Of a stretch of DNA of 64,000 nt, positions 21,461-30,627 are shown one piece after another. The position numbers were made by a program, and so were the translations under genes. The stretch comes from Mesorhizobium metallidurans STM 2683 (GTDB lineage Bacteria > Pseudomonadota > Alphaproteobacteria > Rhizobiales > Rhizobiaceae). The stretch covers positions 1 to 64,000 of the forward strand of contig NZ_CAUM01000067.1 of assembly GCF_000350085.1 (NCBI RefSeq), written 5' to 3'. A model generated the notes under the pieces. It was not told the origin of the DNA, searched no databases, and saw only the letters and a program-made list of their open reading frames with translations. Position 1 is the stretch's first letter; each line of letters opens with the position of its first letter.

Positions 21461-22906
21461 CTATCGAACGAGGATGTTGCGGAATTGCCACGGGTCGTTT
21501 TTGTCGAGGTCTTCCGGGAACAGGCCAGGGCGGTTATCGAGCGGCGTCCAGTCGGTGTAGTAGCCCTTGACAGGTCCGAGATAGGGAGACTGCACTTCCA
21601 GGCAGCGCTTGTAATCCATTTCGTCGGCCTCGACGATGCCGGCTTCCGGATTTTCCAGCGCCCAGACCATGCCGGCCAGCACCGCTGAGGTAACCTGCAT
21701 GCCGGTCGCGTTCTGATAGGGCGCCAGCTTGCGGGCTGCGGCCAGCGACAATTGCGAGCCATACCAATAGGCGTTCTTGTCGTGGCCGTAGAGCAGCACG
21801 CCGAGCTCGTCGACGCCGTCGACCAGCTCATTCTCGTCGAGCACATGATAAGCGGCCTGCGGCTTGCCGGCGGCGCCGAAGATCTCGTGCATCGACAGCA
21901 CGGCATCGTTGCAGGGATGGTAGGCGTAGTGGCAGGTGGGGCGGTAATGCACCTTGCCCTTCTTGCCGCGCACGGTGAAGAAATCGGCGATCGATATCGC
22001 TTCATTGTGCGTCACCAGGAATCCGTATTGCGGGCCCGGCGTCGGGCACCAGGTGCGCACACGGGTGTTGGCGCCGGGCTGCTCCAGATAGATCGCGGCC
22101 TTGGAGCCATGCTTGTGCTTTCTGGCGTTCTTGGGCATCCATTTCTCATGCGTGCCCCAGCCGAGCTCGGCCGGCTGCATGCCTTCCGAAACGAAGCCTT
22201 CGACCGACCAGGTGTTCCAGAAGACATCCATCGGCTTCGGCTTCTTGGTGCGCTGGGTGTCGCGCTCGGCGATGTGAATGCCCTTGACGCCGGCCTTCTT
22301 CATCAGCTTGGCCCAGCCCTCGCGATCCTCCTGCCCCGGCTCCGAAAACTCCAGGCCAAGATCGGTGGCAAGGTTGACCAGCGCCTGCTTGACGAACCAC
22401 GAGACCATGCCGGGGTTGGCGCCGCAGGTGGAGATCGCCGTCGCGCCGCCGGGCTTGTCGTGCTTTTCCTTGATCATGGCTTCGCGCAACGCGTAGTTGG
22501 TGCGGCTGGCATTATCAGCCTTGGCGTCGAAATAGAACCCAAGCCATGGTTCGACGACGGTGTCGATGTAGAGCACGCCGAGCTTGCGGCAGAGCCGCAT
22601 CAGGTCCACCGAGCCGGTGTCGACCGACAAGTTGACGCAAAAGCCCTGGCCGCCGCCCTTGGTCAGAAGCGGCGTCAACAGCTTCTTGTAGTTCTTCTGT
22701 GTCACCGCTTCCTGGACGAAGGCGATCCCGCGTTCGTCGAGCAGCTTGCGGTCGGTATCGCGCGGGTCGACGACCGTCATGCGCGATTTGTCGAACTTGA
22801 AATGGCGTTCGATCAGCGGCAGCGTTCCCCGTCCGATCGAGCCGAAGCCGATCATCACGACAGGGCCGGTGATTTCACCGTAAACGGGCCAGTTTTCATT
22901 CGCCAT
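21461..22906 (-). CDS. hss: Homospermidine synthase
   Basis: Makes sym-homospermidine, a major rhizobial polyamine, from two putrescines (or putrescine plus spermidine) with NAD as a catalytic carrier. About 481 residues from ATG 22906 (MANENWPVYGEITG), preceded by AGGAG. The NAD-binding motif is VVMIGFGSIGRGTLP. The saccharopine-dehydrogenase-like fold continues with VVEPWLGFYFDAKADN, STCGANPGMVSWFVKQAL and the C-terminal GMVWALENPEAGIVEADEMD. Substrate putrescine could come from the ornithine decarboxylase at 43669. The gene stands alone. Confidence 0.93.
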   Translation of the reverse strand: MANENWPVYGEITGPVVMIGFGSIGRGTLPLIERHFKFDKSRMTVVDPRDTDRKLLDERGIAFVQEAVTQKNYKKLLTPLLTKGGGQGFCVNLSVDTGSVDLMRLCRKLGVLYIDTVVEPWLGFYFDAKADNASRTNYALREAMIKEKHDKPGGATAISTCGANPGMVSWFVKQALVNLATDLGLEFSEPGQEDREGWAKLMKKAGVKGIHIAERDTQRTKKPKPMDVFWNTWSVEGFVSEGMQPAELGWGTHEKWMPKNARKHKHGSKAAIYLEQPGANTRVRTWCPTPGPQYGFLVTHNEAISIADFFTVRGKKGKVHYRPTCHYAYHPCNDAVLSMHEIFGAAGKPQAAYHVLDENELVDGVDELGVLLYGHDKNAYWYGSQLSLAAARKLAPYQNATGMQVTSAVLAGMVWALENPEAGIVEADEMDYKRCLEVQSPYLGPVKGYYTDWTPLDNRPGLFPEDLDKNDPWQFRNILVR

Positions 22907-23016
22907 TTTATCGAACACTCCTAAAAACACAGGGAAAATCCGGCATTTCCTGCCGGACGACCAAGCGCTACACCACAGATCATTGTCACAAACCAGTGAA
23001 AAGCGCCAACCGCAGG

Positions 23017-23937
23017 CTAGGCCGCATTCGCCATTTGGTTAAGGAAGGCAACCAGCCGGTCGCGGTCCGAAGTCATGCCCTTGTAGTCGAGCTGGGCCTC
23101 GTCGAGCGCCAGAAGTTGCGCGGCGAAAGACGCTGCCAGCCTTGCACGATCGGGATGGCGCGCGAGCACAACGAGCGGGTCGAGATGGATGCGAATGGTG
23201 AACAGGACGTCACGCGAAGCGGGAAGTTTCCTGAGCGTCTGCCGCTCGACACGGATGAAGGCACGGGCATCGATGTCGCCGTCCGAAAATTTGGAAGGGC
23301 GGTGGGTGGCGCGGTCGATGCGCTGAAGGTTCGAGAGTGGATGGTAGAGCGCATCGCCCGCCTGGATCGACCAGTTGCAGCGCTCGACGGCCTGGCCCTG
23401 AAGGCCGTCGAACATGCGGTTGATAAGGTCGGCGGGGCGCGTTCCCGGGCCGAAGCCGGGCACCGGCGCATGGATCTCCTGCAGCGGCCTGCCGAATTTT
23501 TCGATCAGCGACCATGACGAGGGAAAGCAGAGCGAGCCGGCGACCAGCCGCCAGCCGCTCTCGTCGCGGCGCATCAGGATCAGGTCTTCCTGGACAAGCA
23601 ACGAGGCTGCGACAAGCGGCGCATCGCTGAAGCCGCCGGCGGTTCCGGCCTCAGTGCCGATCACCTCGATCCTTGTGCTCGAGCGCCGGTAGATGTCGGG
23701 ATATTTCGCCGGCAAATGCGCACCGAGCAGGTCGAGCACTTCGCGCTGGGCGTCGCGCGTGCCGTCCTCCTCGACAAAGACGCTGCCGGGGATTTCGGTA
23801 TACAGCCGGCGCTTTTCGGCGAGATAAGGCAGCAGATGCCCATCGACCTCGATCCATCCGTCGAAGTCGAGCGGCTTCAGTCCGATGGAAAAAAGCTTCG
23901 ACGAGCCGTCATAGGGCGTGTGGGTGGGGATGCTCAT
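23017..23937 (-). CDS. DUF3445 (haem-dependent oxidative N-demethylase alpha-like) protein
   Basis: 306 residues matching the DUF3445/HODM_asu-like family: GLKPLDFDGWIEVD near the N-terminus, LCFPSSWSLIEKFGRPLQEIHAPVPG in the middle (split here only by description), and FTIRIHLDPLVVL late. Some relatives are alpha subunits of haem-dependent oxidative demethylases, but this substrate is unknown and no partner subunits lie nearby. It begins 32 bases after pabC on the same strand, so it may be the last gene of a pabB-pabC operon. Confidence 0.8.
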   Translation of the reverse strand: MSIPTHTPYDGSSKLFSIGLKPLDFDGWIEVDGHLLPYLAEKRRLYTEIPGSVFVEEDGTRDAQREVLDLLGAHLPAKYPDIYRRSSTRIEVIGTEAGTAGGFSDAPLVAASLLVQEDLILMRRDESGWRLVAGSLCFPSSWSLIEKFGRPLQEIHAPVPGFGPGTRPADLINRMFDGLQGQAVERCNWSIQAGDALYHPLSNLQRIDRATHRPSKFSDGDIDARAFIRVERQTLRKLPASRDVLFTIRIHLDPLVVLARHPDRARLAASFAAQLLALDEAQLDYKGMTSDRDRLVAFLNQMANAA

Positions 23938-23969
23938 GCCTCTATATGGGAGTCCAATCAGGTTGCCTG

Positions 23970-24632
23970 TCAGCCCAGCCGCGCCGGGATCAGTCCGCGC
24001 AGCGAATTGCCGACGAACAGCGCCTTGGCCGACTTCAGATCGTCCAAGGTGTAGATCGCTTCGCGGGCGCGGCCTTGATCCAGCAGCTCACCGCGCAGGA
24101 CACCAGGAAGCAGGCCGCAATCCAGCCGCGGCGTCACCAGCGCGCCGTCGCCGAAATCGGCGAAGAGATTTGATATCGTGCCCTCGCAGATTTCGCCACG
24201 TTCGTTGGCCAGCAGCACCTCGTCGGCGCGGCTGATCAGATATTCGGCGCGCGCCCGCTGGTAGGTTTCCCGGCGACTGGTCTTGTGGCGCAGCAACGTG
24301 TCGTTCGAATCGAGCCGCACCCGCGCCAGTTGCAGCCGCCAGACCTTGTCGGCGGCGAGCGGCTCGAAGGGTACGGCCGACGCCGTCGCCTTGCCGTTGC
24401 GCGACAGGACGAGGCGTGTGCGCAAGGCGATGCCAGGCCGGTCGATGACGTTTGTCAGCACCTCGCCGACCTTGCGCGGATCGCAGGCAAAGCCCAGTTC
24501 GCTTGCCGAGCCGTAAAGTCGCGCAAGGTGGCGGTCGAAACGCAGGAAGCCCGGGCCGGGCTCCCAGCGCATGGTCTCGATCAGCTCGAAATCGGCGGCG
24601 TTCCCGTCGCGAAGCGCGCTTTCAGCAGACAC
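23970..24632 (-). CDS. pabC: Class IV aminotransferase, aminodeoxychorismate lyase-like
   Basis: Splits 4-amino-4-deoxychorismate into p-aminobenzoate and pyruvate using PLP. Start chosen at GTG 24632, where GAGGAG sits about 8 bases upstream; this makes a 52-bp overlap with the end of pabB. About 220 residues. Motifs: FELIETMRWEPGPGFLRFDRHL, then KTSRRETYQRARAEY with the PLP lysine, NERGEICEGTISNLF, and TPRLDCGLLPGVLRGELL. Some rhizobia carry fused pabBC; here they are separate but overlapping. Confidence 0.85.
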   Translation of the reverse strand: MSAESALRDGNAADFELIETMRWEPGPGFLRFDRHLARLYGSASELGFACDPRKVGEVLTNVIDRPGIALRTRLVLSRNGKATASAVPFEPLAADKVWRLQLARVRLDSNDTLLRHKTSRRETYQRARAEYLISRADEVLLANERGEICEGTISNLFADFGDGALVTPRLDCGLLPGVLRGELLDQGRAREAIYTLDDLKSAKALFVGNSLRGLIPARLG

Positions 24633-25726
24633 TCCTGATACTCCTCCTCGGCCGTCGAATCGAAGACGACGCCGCCGCCGATATTGTAGACTGCTTCGCC
24701 ATTGGAAAAGAGCGAGATGGTGCGGATCGCCACCGAAAAGCGCATCGTGCCGACCGGTGCGATCCAGCCGATGGCGCCGCAATAGACGTCGCGTGGCGCG
24801 GTTTCCAGATCATGCAGGATTTCCATGGCGCGGATCTTCGGCGCGCCGGTGATCGAGCCGCAGGGGAAGAGTGCCGCAAAGACCTCGCGGATTGTCAGAC
24901 CGGGCAACAGCCGCGCCCGCACGCGGCTCACCATCTGGTGGACGGTCGGGTAGGTCTCGATGCGGAAAAGCTCCGGCACCTCCAGCGTGCCGACCTCGCT
25001 GATCAGCGAGATGTCGTTGCGCAGGAGATCGACGATCATCCGGTTCTCGGCCTGGTTCTTCTCGTCGTTGGACAAGAATGCCTTCAGCCGCTTGTCCTCC
25101 GCCCTGGTCGCGCCGCGCGGAGCGGTGCCCTTCATCGGATGCGTTTCGATCATGCCTTCGGCGTCGATCTCGAAGAACAGTTCCGGCGAACGCGACAGAA
25201 CGATGGGATCACCGAGCGCGACCAGCGCGCCGTATTTCACCGGCTGGCGTTCGGTCAGCGCGTCGAAAGCGGCCAGGGGATCACCCGACCATTGCGCATG
25301 AACTGGAAAGGTCAGATTGCCTTGGTAGCAATCGCCTTTGCGGATGTGGTCGTGGAGCCGCGCAAAGCGCTCCGCATAGTCTTGCGACGACCAGGCAGCT
25401 TTTGCGTCGAAGATCGGGCCGTTGGTTGCCGCCGCGTTGCTGCGCCCGACCGCCTGTTCGACAGGCGCATCGAAGACGCCGAAGCAGACAAGCGGGGCGC
25501 GGCGCCAGCCCGGCAGCAGCGGAACGAGCTTCGGTTCGAGCAGATAGCCGGCTTCGTAGGAGACATAGCCGGCCAGCCATTTGCCGGCGTTGTGCGCGGC
25601 CTGCGCGGCTTCGAGCGCCGGCAGGAAATCCTGCGCCTCATGCGCCACAATGATGTCGGCCGGATCGTCGAAGACGAGCTGAATTGCGCTCTTGTCGTTG
25701 CGAAAAATTGCAGAGGGCAGGGACAT
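24581..25726 (-). CDS. pabB: Aminodeoxychorismate synthase component I
   Basis: Uses chorismate and ammonia to form aminodeoxychorismate for folate. About 381 residues from ATG 25726; the frame extends upstream to 25819 without conservation. The chorismate-binding domain shows YQGNLTFPV, FFEIDAEGMIETHPMKGTAPRG, ENRMIVDLLRNDIS, and PCGSITGAPKIRAMEI near the C-terminus. The N-terminal domain is short, as in stand-alone PabB. It lies head-to-tail with and overlapping pabC. Confidence 0.92.
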   Translation of the reverse strand: MSLPSAIFRNDKSAIQLVFDDPADIIVAHEAQDFLPALEAAQAAHNAGKWLAGYVSYEAGYLLEPKLVPLLPGWRRAPLVCFGVFDAPVEQAVGRSNAAATNGPIFDAKAAWSSQDYAERFARLHDHIRKGDCYQGNLTFPVHAQWSGDPLAAFDALTERQPVKYGALVALGDPIVLSRSPELFFEIDAEGMIETHPMKGTAPRGATRAEDKRLKAFLSNDEKNQAENRMIVDLLRNDISLISEVGTLEVPELFRIETYPTVHQMVSRVRARLLPGLTIREVFAALFPCGSITGAPKIRAMEILHDLETAPRDVYCGAIGWIAPVGTMRFSVAIRTISLFSNGEAVYNIGGGVVFDSTAEEEYQECLLKARFATGTPPISS

Positions 25727-25849
25727 GAGGCTCGGATGCTGCGGCCAATGGCGATCATCGATCGCTCTATATGGGGCCTCGATCCCGCGCAATCGAGGGA
25801 ACGGCGTCTCAGGACGCAAAGACAGCCTTGGATAAAAAGACGGTCTTGG

Positions 25850-25882
25850 GCAAAAACAAAATGGCGGCGTCCCGAGGCCGCC
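25850..25882 (-). terminator. Terminator after the helix-hairpin-helix gene
   Basis: GGCGGC (25863-25868) and GCCGCC (25877-25882) form a stem with an 8-base loop. On the minus strand it is followed by ATTTTGTTTTTG. It lies 35 bases past the stop of the gene at 25917. Confidence 0.75.
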
Positions 25883-25916
25883 GCCAGTTGTCTTGGGTTC
25901 GATGCCGGCAGGCAGG

Positions 25917-26654
25917 TCAGGTGTTGCTGGCGGTCCCCGCGGTCGGGAAGCGGCGCGCGAATTCCGTTTCGTCGCCGGCGGCGAGCAGCTTGGCCTGCTC
26001 GATCCAGCGCTCGCGTTCGATGCGGCCGTCGAAGTTCAACGTCTTCTCGATGCGCGCAACGTCGGCGGCCGTCCATGCGGCGATCTGAGCATAGGTCGTG
26101 ACCCCCAGCCCCTTGAGCAGCTTCTCATTGGCCGGGCCGATGCCGATCAGGCGGCGCAGATCGTTGGCCTTGCCGGCTGCCGCTGCTGTCGCCTTGCCTG
26201 CCGTGGCTTTCTTTGCCGCCGGTGCGGCCTTCCTCGCAGTAGTGCTCGTCTTCGCGGCGCCCGCCGTTGCCGCCTTCGATGCGCCTGCTTTGGTCGCACC
26301 CGCCTTGGAGGCACTTGCCTTGGTCGCACTTGTCTTCGATGCCGCTGCCGCGGGTTTGCTTGACGCCGGCGTCGACATCAGTGCCGCCGGCGCCTGGGCA
26401 GCAGCCTTGGCCGGGCCGGTCCTGCCGGCTTGCGCCTCGGCCAGCCGGCGCTCGAGATCGGCGCGGGTGCGGCCGCATGCATCCAGTTCACCGGTCAGAC
26501 GATCGGAGTCGGCGCGCAGCCTGTCGCGCTCACTGCGCGTACGGTCGAGGTCGCCGCGCAGGCTGTCGAGTTCGCCACGCAGCCGTCCCCAGATGAACCA
26601 GCCAACCAACACACCTACCAGGAACGCCAGGAGCATGTAGAAAAAAGTGCCCAT
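25917..26654 (-). CDS. Membrane-anchored protein with coiled coil, Ala/Lys-rich spacer and helix-hairpin-helix domain
   Basis: 245 residues, not identified beyond its parts. A transmembrane helix (about 5-23) is followed by a coiled coil (about 25-72, with Arg/Asp/Leu heptads). Residues 80-165 are a low-complexity spacer of Ala, Lys, Ser and Thr with imperfect repeats such as ATKAGASKA, resembling histone H1-like tails. The C-terminal domain (about 168-235, DLRRLIGIGPANEKLLKGLGV) is a helix-hairpin-helix of the COG3743/NADH-dehydrogenase-associated type. A possible DNA or nucleoid tether at the membrane is only a suggestion. Confidence 0.8.
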   Translation of the reverse strand: MGTFFYMLLAFLVGVLVGWFIWGRLRGELDSLRGDLDRTRSERDRLRADSDRLTGELDACGRTRADLERRLAEAQAGRTGPAKAAAQAPAALMSTPASSKPAAAASKTSATKASASKAGATKAGASKAATAGAAKTSTTARKAAPAAKKATAGKATAAAAGKANDLRRLIGIGPANEKLLKGLGVTTYAQIAAWTAADVARIEKTLNFDGRIERERWIEQAKLLAAGDETEFARRFPTAGTASNT

Positions 26655-26988
26655 TGTCTCTCTCTCCAGTCCGATCCATCCGCCGCGGCCAGGAGTAGCG
26701 ACCTTGGCGAAGGACCATTCGATGGTGGTTCCGCGGTTCGCGGAACAGCCGGCTTCGATCGAGCTGTCGGCAACCGGCTTTTTCCCGCCATGGCCAACGG
26801 CCGCTGTCGCATTCGCCGAAGCGCCATGGCCGGCCGGAGAATCTCCCGGTCCGAGCCGCGCGCCCGGTTGAGCTTGAGGCGGGACGCTATCATACAGCCC
26901 CCGGAAAGCTAACGGAAAAATTCCATAGAAAGTTATTCAAGAACAAATATTCAGTGCAAGAATAGAATGGTTTCAATATGCATCGCGG
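26655..26988. other. Gene-free interval with one strong hairpin
   Basis: No convincing gene. GTTCCGCG (26728-26735) and CGCGGAAC (26739-26746) form a perfect 8-bp hairpin with a 3-base loop. The stretch 26905-26985 is markedly AT-rich for this genome. The interval holds the promoter side of the helix-hairpin-helix gene and the 3' side of pepF. Confidence 0.5.
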
Positions 26989-28869
26989 CTAAACTGTTCT
27001 GCCTACCCCGCGCGTTCGTCGGCGGCCATCAATGTCCAGCGCTTCCAACTCGTCGATCAGGCCGCTGATCACGCCGAGCCCGATCTGCCAGAAGGCCGGG
27101 TCTGTGGCATCGAGGCCGAAGGGCGCCAGAAGCTCGGAATGATGCTTTGTGCCGCCGGCGCGCAGCATGGCAAAGTACTTCTCCTGAAAGCCGCGCTCGG
27201 CATTCTGGTAGACCGCATAGAGCGAATTCACCAGGCAGTCGCCGAAAGCATAGGCATAGACGTAGAAGGGCGAGTGGATGAAGTGGGGGATGTAGGTCCA
27301 GAAGACCTCGTAACCTTCGCGCAGCTTGATCGCCGGCCCGAGGCTTTCCGCTTGCACTTCCAGCCAGAACTGGCCCAGCCTGTCCGACGTCAGTTCGCCG
27401 TTCTTGCGCTCGGCGTGCACCTTGCGCTCGAATTCGTAGAAGGCGATCTGGCGCACGACCGTGTTGATCATGTCCTCGACCTTCTGGGCGAGCATGGCCT
27501 TGCGCTCTCGCTTGTCGGTTGTCTGCTCGAGCAGCGAGCGGAAGGTCAGCATCTCGCCGAAAACGGATGCCGTCTCGGCCAGCGTTAGCGGCGTCGACGC
27601 CATCAGTGCGCCCTGGCCGCCGGCCAGCACCTGGTGCACGCCATGGCCGAGCTCATGCGCCAGCGTCATCACATCGCGCGGCTTGCCCATGTAGTTGAGC
27701 AGCACGTAAGGGTGCGCCGACGGCACGGTCGGATGTGCGAAGGCGCCCGGCGACTTGCCGGGCCTGACCGGCGCATCGATCCAGTTGCGATCGAAGAATG
27801 TCCTGGCGATTTCCGCCATGTCGGGGGAGAAGCGCTGATAGGCTGACAGCACCGTGTTCTTGGCCTCGCCCCAGCCGATGACCGCTTGCGGCGTCTCGGG
27901 CAAAGGTGCGTTGCGGTCCCAATGGTTCATCACGTCCATGCCGAGCCAGCGCGCCTTCATCGCGTAATAGCGGTGCGACAGGCGCGGATAGGCCTCGCGA
28001 ACGGCAGAGGCCAGCGCGTCCACCACACTGCGTTCGACGCGGTTGGCGAGGTGGCGCGAATCGGCGATGTCCTCGAAACCGCGCCAGCGGTCGGAAATCT
28101 CCTTGTCCTTGGCCAGCGTGTTGGTGATCAGCGTGAAGGTGCGCAAATTCTTGCGGAAGGTCGTGGCCAGCGCCTCGGAGGCCCGGCGGCGCACTTCGCC
28201 ATCGGCGTCCTGCAGCCGGTTGAGCGCCGGCTCCAGCGTTAGTTCCTCGCCATCGATGTCGAAGCGCTGATCAGTCATCGTCTCGTCGAACAGGCGGTTC
28301 CAGGCGCCGCGCCCGGTGATCGACTTCTCGTGGAAGAGCTGCTCGACCCGATCCTCGAGCTGGTAGGGCTTGTCCATGCGCAGATCGAGCACCCACGGCC
28401 GGTAGTGGGCGAAGCCGGGATCGGCGGCGAGCGCGGTCGCGATCGCGGCATCGTCGATGAGGTTCAGTTCGAGCGCGAAAAACAGAAGATGCGCGCTGGC
28501 GTCGGTCATCTTCTCCTGGACGTCGCCATAGAGCTTGGCGCGTTGCGGATCTGCTGTGTTGCCGGCATAGACCAGCCCGGCATAGGAAACGATCCGGCCG
28601 ATCAGTTCCTCCAGCGCTTCATAGGCTGCAAGCGCCTCGCCCAGCCTGCCGCCCTCGCCGCGCCCGGCCTCGGCGGCGAGCGTGCCTTTCCAGCGGCTCT
28701 CGAAGCTGATGGCATCGGCGGCCGCCTTGGCGATGTCACGTTTCAACTCCGGGGCGTTCATGCCCGAATAGAGATCGGCGAGGTTCCATTCCGGCAGGTC
28801 GCCGAGCTCCGCCGCGCCCTGACCGGACGCCGCCGCAAGCTGCCGACCAAAAACCATGCGCATTGCCAT
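26989..28869 (-). CDS. pepF: M3-family oligoendopeptidase (PepF-like)
   Basis: About 626 residues. A cytoplasmic zinc metallopeptidase that degrades oligopeptides. The zinc motif HELGHGVH sits in MTLAHELGHGVHQVLAGG, with a downstream Glu in AETASVFGEML as third ligand. The N-terminal M3 helical domain starts at LPEWNLADLYSGM. The start is uncertain: ATGs at 28869, 28863 and 28857 are in frame; I use 28869, which follows GAAAGAT. Gene name is by family similarity to oligoendopeptidase F. Confidence 0.92.
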   Translation of the reverse strand: MAMRMVFGRQLAAASGQGAAELGDLPEWNLADLYSGMNAPELKRDIAKAAADAISFESRWKGTLAAEAGRGEGGRLGEALAAYEALEELIGRIVSYAGLVYAGNTADPQRAKLYGDVQEKMTDASAHLLFFALELNLIDDAAIATALAADPGFAHYRPWVLDLRMDKPYQLEDRVEQLFHEKSITGRGAWNRLFDETMTDQRFDIDGEELTLEPALNRLQDADGEVRRRASEALATTFRKNLRTFTLITNTLAKDKEISDRWRGFEDIADSRHLANRVERSVVDALASAVREAYPRLSHRYYAMKARWLGMDVMNHWDRNAPLPETPQAVIGWGEAKNTVLSAYQRFSPDMAEIARTFFDRNWIDAPVRPGKSPGAFAHPTVPSAHPYVLLNYMGKPRDVMTLAHELGHGVHQVLAGGQGALMASTPLTLAETASVFGEMLTFRSLLEQTTDKRERKAMLAQKVEDMINTVVRQIAFYEFERKVHAERKNGELTSDRLGQFWLEVQAESLGPAIKLREGYEVFWTYIPHFIHSPFYVYAYAFGDCLVNSLYAVYQNAERGFQEKYFAMLRAGGTKHHSELLAPFGLDATDPAFWQIGLGVISGLIDELEALDIDGRRRTRGVGRTV

Positions 28870-29082
28870 ATCTTTCAGAACCAAGATTTCGTGGGGTCAG
28901 AATTCGAGAGGCCAAAAATTCAAGGAGAATGAGAAGCCGGTCAAATCCTAAGGAATTCGTTCACCGGGTTTTTTGAAACCTTATTTAGAACCCTGTGCCA
29001 AGATGATCCATAGGGCGGGGTCTCCCCTTTCGGTGAGCACATTGGGGGGTGGGCAAATTGGGCGAGCATAGTTGATCCAGTC

Positions 29083-30627
29083 ATGACAGGTTCCATACTC
29101 ATAGTCGATGACGATCCCGTGCAGCGCAGGCTGATCGAGGCGGCGGTGACGAAATTCGGCCATACCGCTGTTGTCGCGGACAGCGGCGAGGCTGGTCTCG
29201 ACGCGCTCGACGGGCCCAATGCGCGCGACGTCTCGGTGGTCATCCTCGATCTCGTCATGCCGGGCCTCGACGGCATCGGCGTGCTGAAGGCGATGCGCGA
29301 ACGCGGCATCCATGTTCCGGTCATCGTGCAGACCGCCCAGGGCGGCATCGAGACCGTCGTTTCGGCGATGCGTCACGGCGCTTTCGATTTCGTCGTCAAG
29401 CCTGCCTCCCCCGACAGGTTGCAGGCGTCGATCGGCAATGCGCTCAAGGTCGAGGCGGTGGAGGGTGAGGTTAAACGCACGTCGCGGCGGCGCGGCGACC
29501 ATCTGACCTTCAAGGACCTGATCACGCACAGCCCGGCAATGGACCGCGTGATCCGTCTCGGCCAGAAGGCGGCCGCTTCCAACATTCCGATCCTCATCGA
29601 AGGCGAATCGGGTGTCGGCAAGGAATTGGTGGCGCGCGCCGTCCAGGGCAGCAGCGACCGCCGCTCGAAACCCTTCGTCACCGTCAATTGCGGCGCCATT
29701 CCCGACAATCTGGTCGAATCGATCCTGTTCGGCCACGAGAAGGGCTCGTTCACCGGTGCCACCGAAAAGCACAGCGGCAAGTTCGTCGAAGCGCATTCGG
29801 GCACGCTTTTCCTCGACGAGATCGGCGATCTGCCGCTCGACGTGCAGGTCAAGCTTCTGCGCGCCGTGCAGGACGGCGAGGTCGATCCGGTCGGCGGGCG
29901 TTCGACCGTCAGGGTCGACATCAGGCTGATTTCGGCGACGCACCGCAATCTTCTGCAGCAGGTCAAGGACGGCAAGTTCCGCGAGGATCTGTTCTACCGG
30001 CTCAATGTCTATCCGATCTTCGTGCCGCCGTTGCGCGATCGCCGCGACGACATCCCTTACCTTGTCGACCACTTCATGGAAAAGGTCGCGCCCGCCGATC
30101 CGCGCCGTCGTCTCAACGGCATCTCGGCCGCGGCACTCGCCATGCTGCAGGCTTATGACTGGCCGGGAAACATCAGGCAGCTCGAAAATGCCGTCTTCCG
30201 CGCCTCGGTGCTTTGCGAAGGCGACGTGCTCACGGTGGAGGAATTTCCGCAGATCCGGGCGCAGGTCGATGGCACCGTCAATCTCGATGCGCATAGCGCA
30301 CCCCTGCCTCACGCATTGCCTGGACTGGCCATCGAATCGCGTGGCCAGGGGCCGGCGGCCGAGGACGGCATCGCCGCGACCGAGTTCGATGCGCCGGCCA
30401 GGCTGCAGCCTCGCTTCGGCACGCTGCGGGCACTCGACGAACGCGGCAATGTACGCGCTCTGGCCGACGTCGAACTTGAAATGATCAAGCTCGCCATCGA
30501 CCACTATAACGGCCAGATGAGCGAGGTCGCCCGCCGCCTGGGCATCGGCCGTTCCACGCTCTACAGGAAGCTCAAGGAATACGGCATCGACCCCGAAACG
30601 GGCCGTATCGACCGGCTCGCCTCCTAA
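29083..30627 (+). CDS. Sigma-54-dependent response regulator (NtrC family)
   Basis: 514 residues. A receiver domain (1-120) has the phosphorylation site Asp56 (VVILDLVMPG) and Lys106. An AAA+ domain (about 145-385) has Walker A GESGVGK (174-180) and the sigma-54 contact loop GSFTGA (221-226), where GAFTGA is more usual. A Fis-type helix-turn-helix ends the protein (about 465-505, MSEVARRLGIGRSTLYRKLKEYGI). It should activate RpoN promoters when phosphorylated. No sensor kinase lies next to it, so its partner and target genes are unknown. It is divergent from pepF. Confidence 0.95.
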   Translation: MTGSILIVDDDPVQRRLIEAAVTKFGHTAVVADSGEAGLDALDGPNARDVSVVILDLVMPGLDGIGVLKAMRERGIHVPVIVQTAQGGIETVVSAMRHGAFDFVVKPASPDRLQASIGNALKVEAVEGEVKRTSRRRGDHLTFKDLITHSPAMDRVIRLGQKAAASNIPILIEGESGVGKELVARAVQGSSDRRSKPFVTVNCGAIPDNLVESILFGHEKGSFTGATEKHSGKFVEAHSGTLFLDEIGDLPLDVQVKLLRAVQDGEVDPVGGRSTVRVDIRLISATHRNLLQQVKDGKFREDLFYRLNVYPIFVPPLRDRRDDIPYLVDHFMEKVAPADPRRRLNGISAAALAMLQAYDWPGNIRQLENAVFRASVLCEGDVLTVEEFPQIRAQVDGTVNLDAHSAPLPHALPGLAIESRGQGPAAEDGIAATEFDAPARLQPRFGTLRALDERGNVRALADVELEMIKLAIDHYNGQMSEVARRLGIGRSTLYRKLKEYGIDPETGRIDRLAS

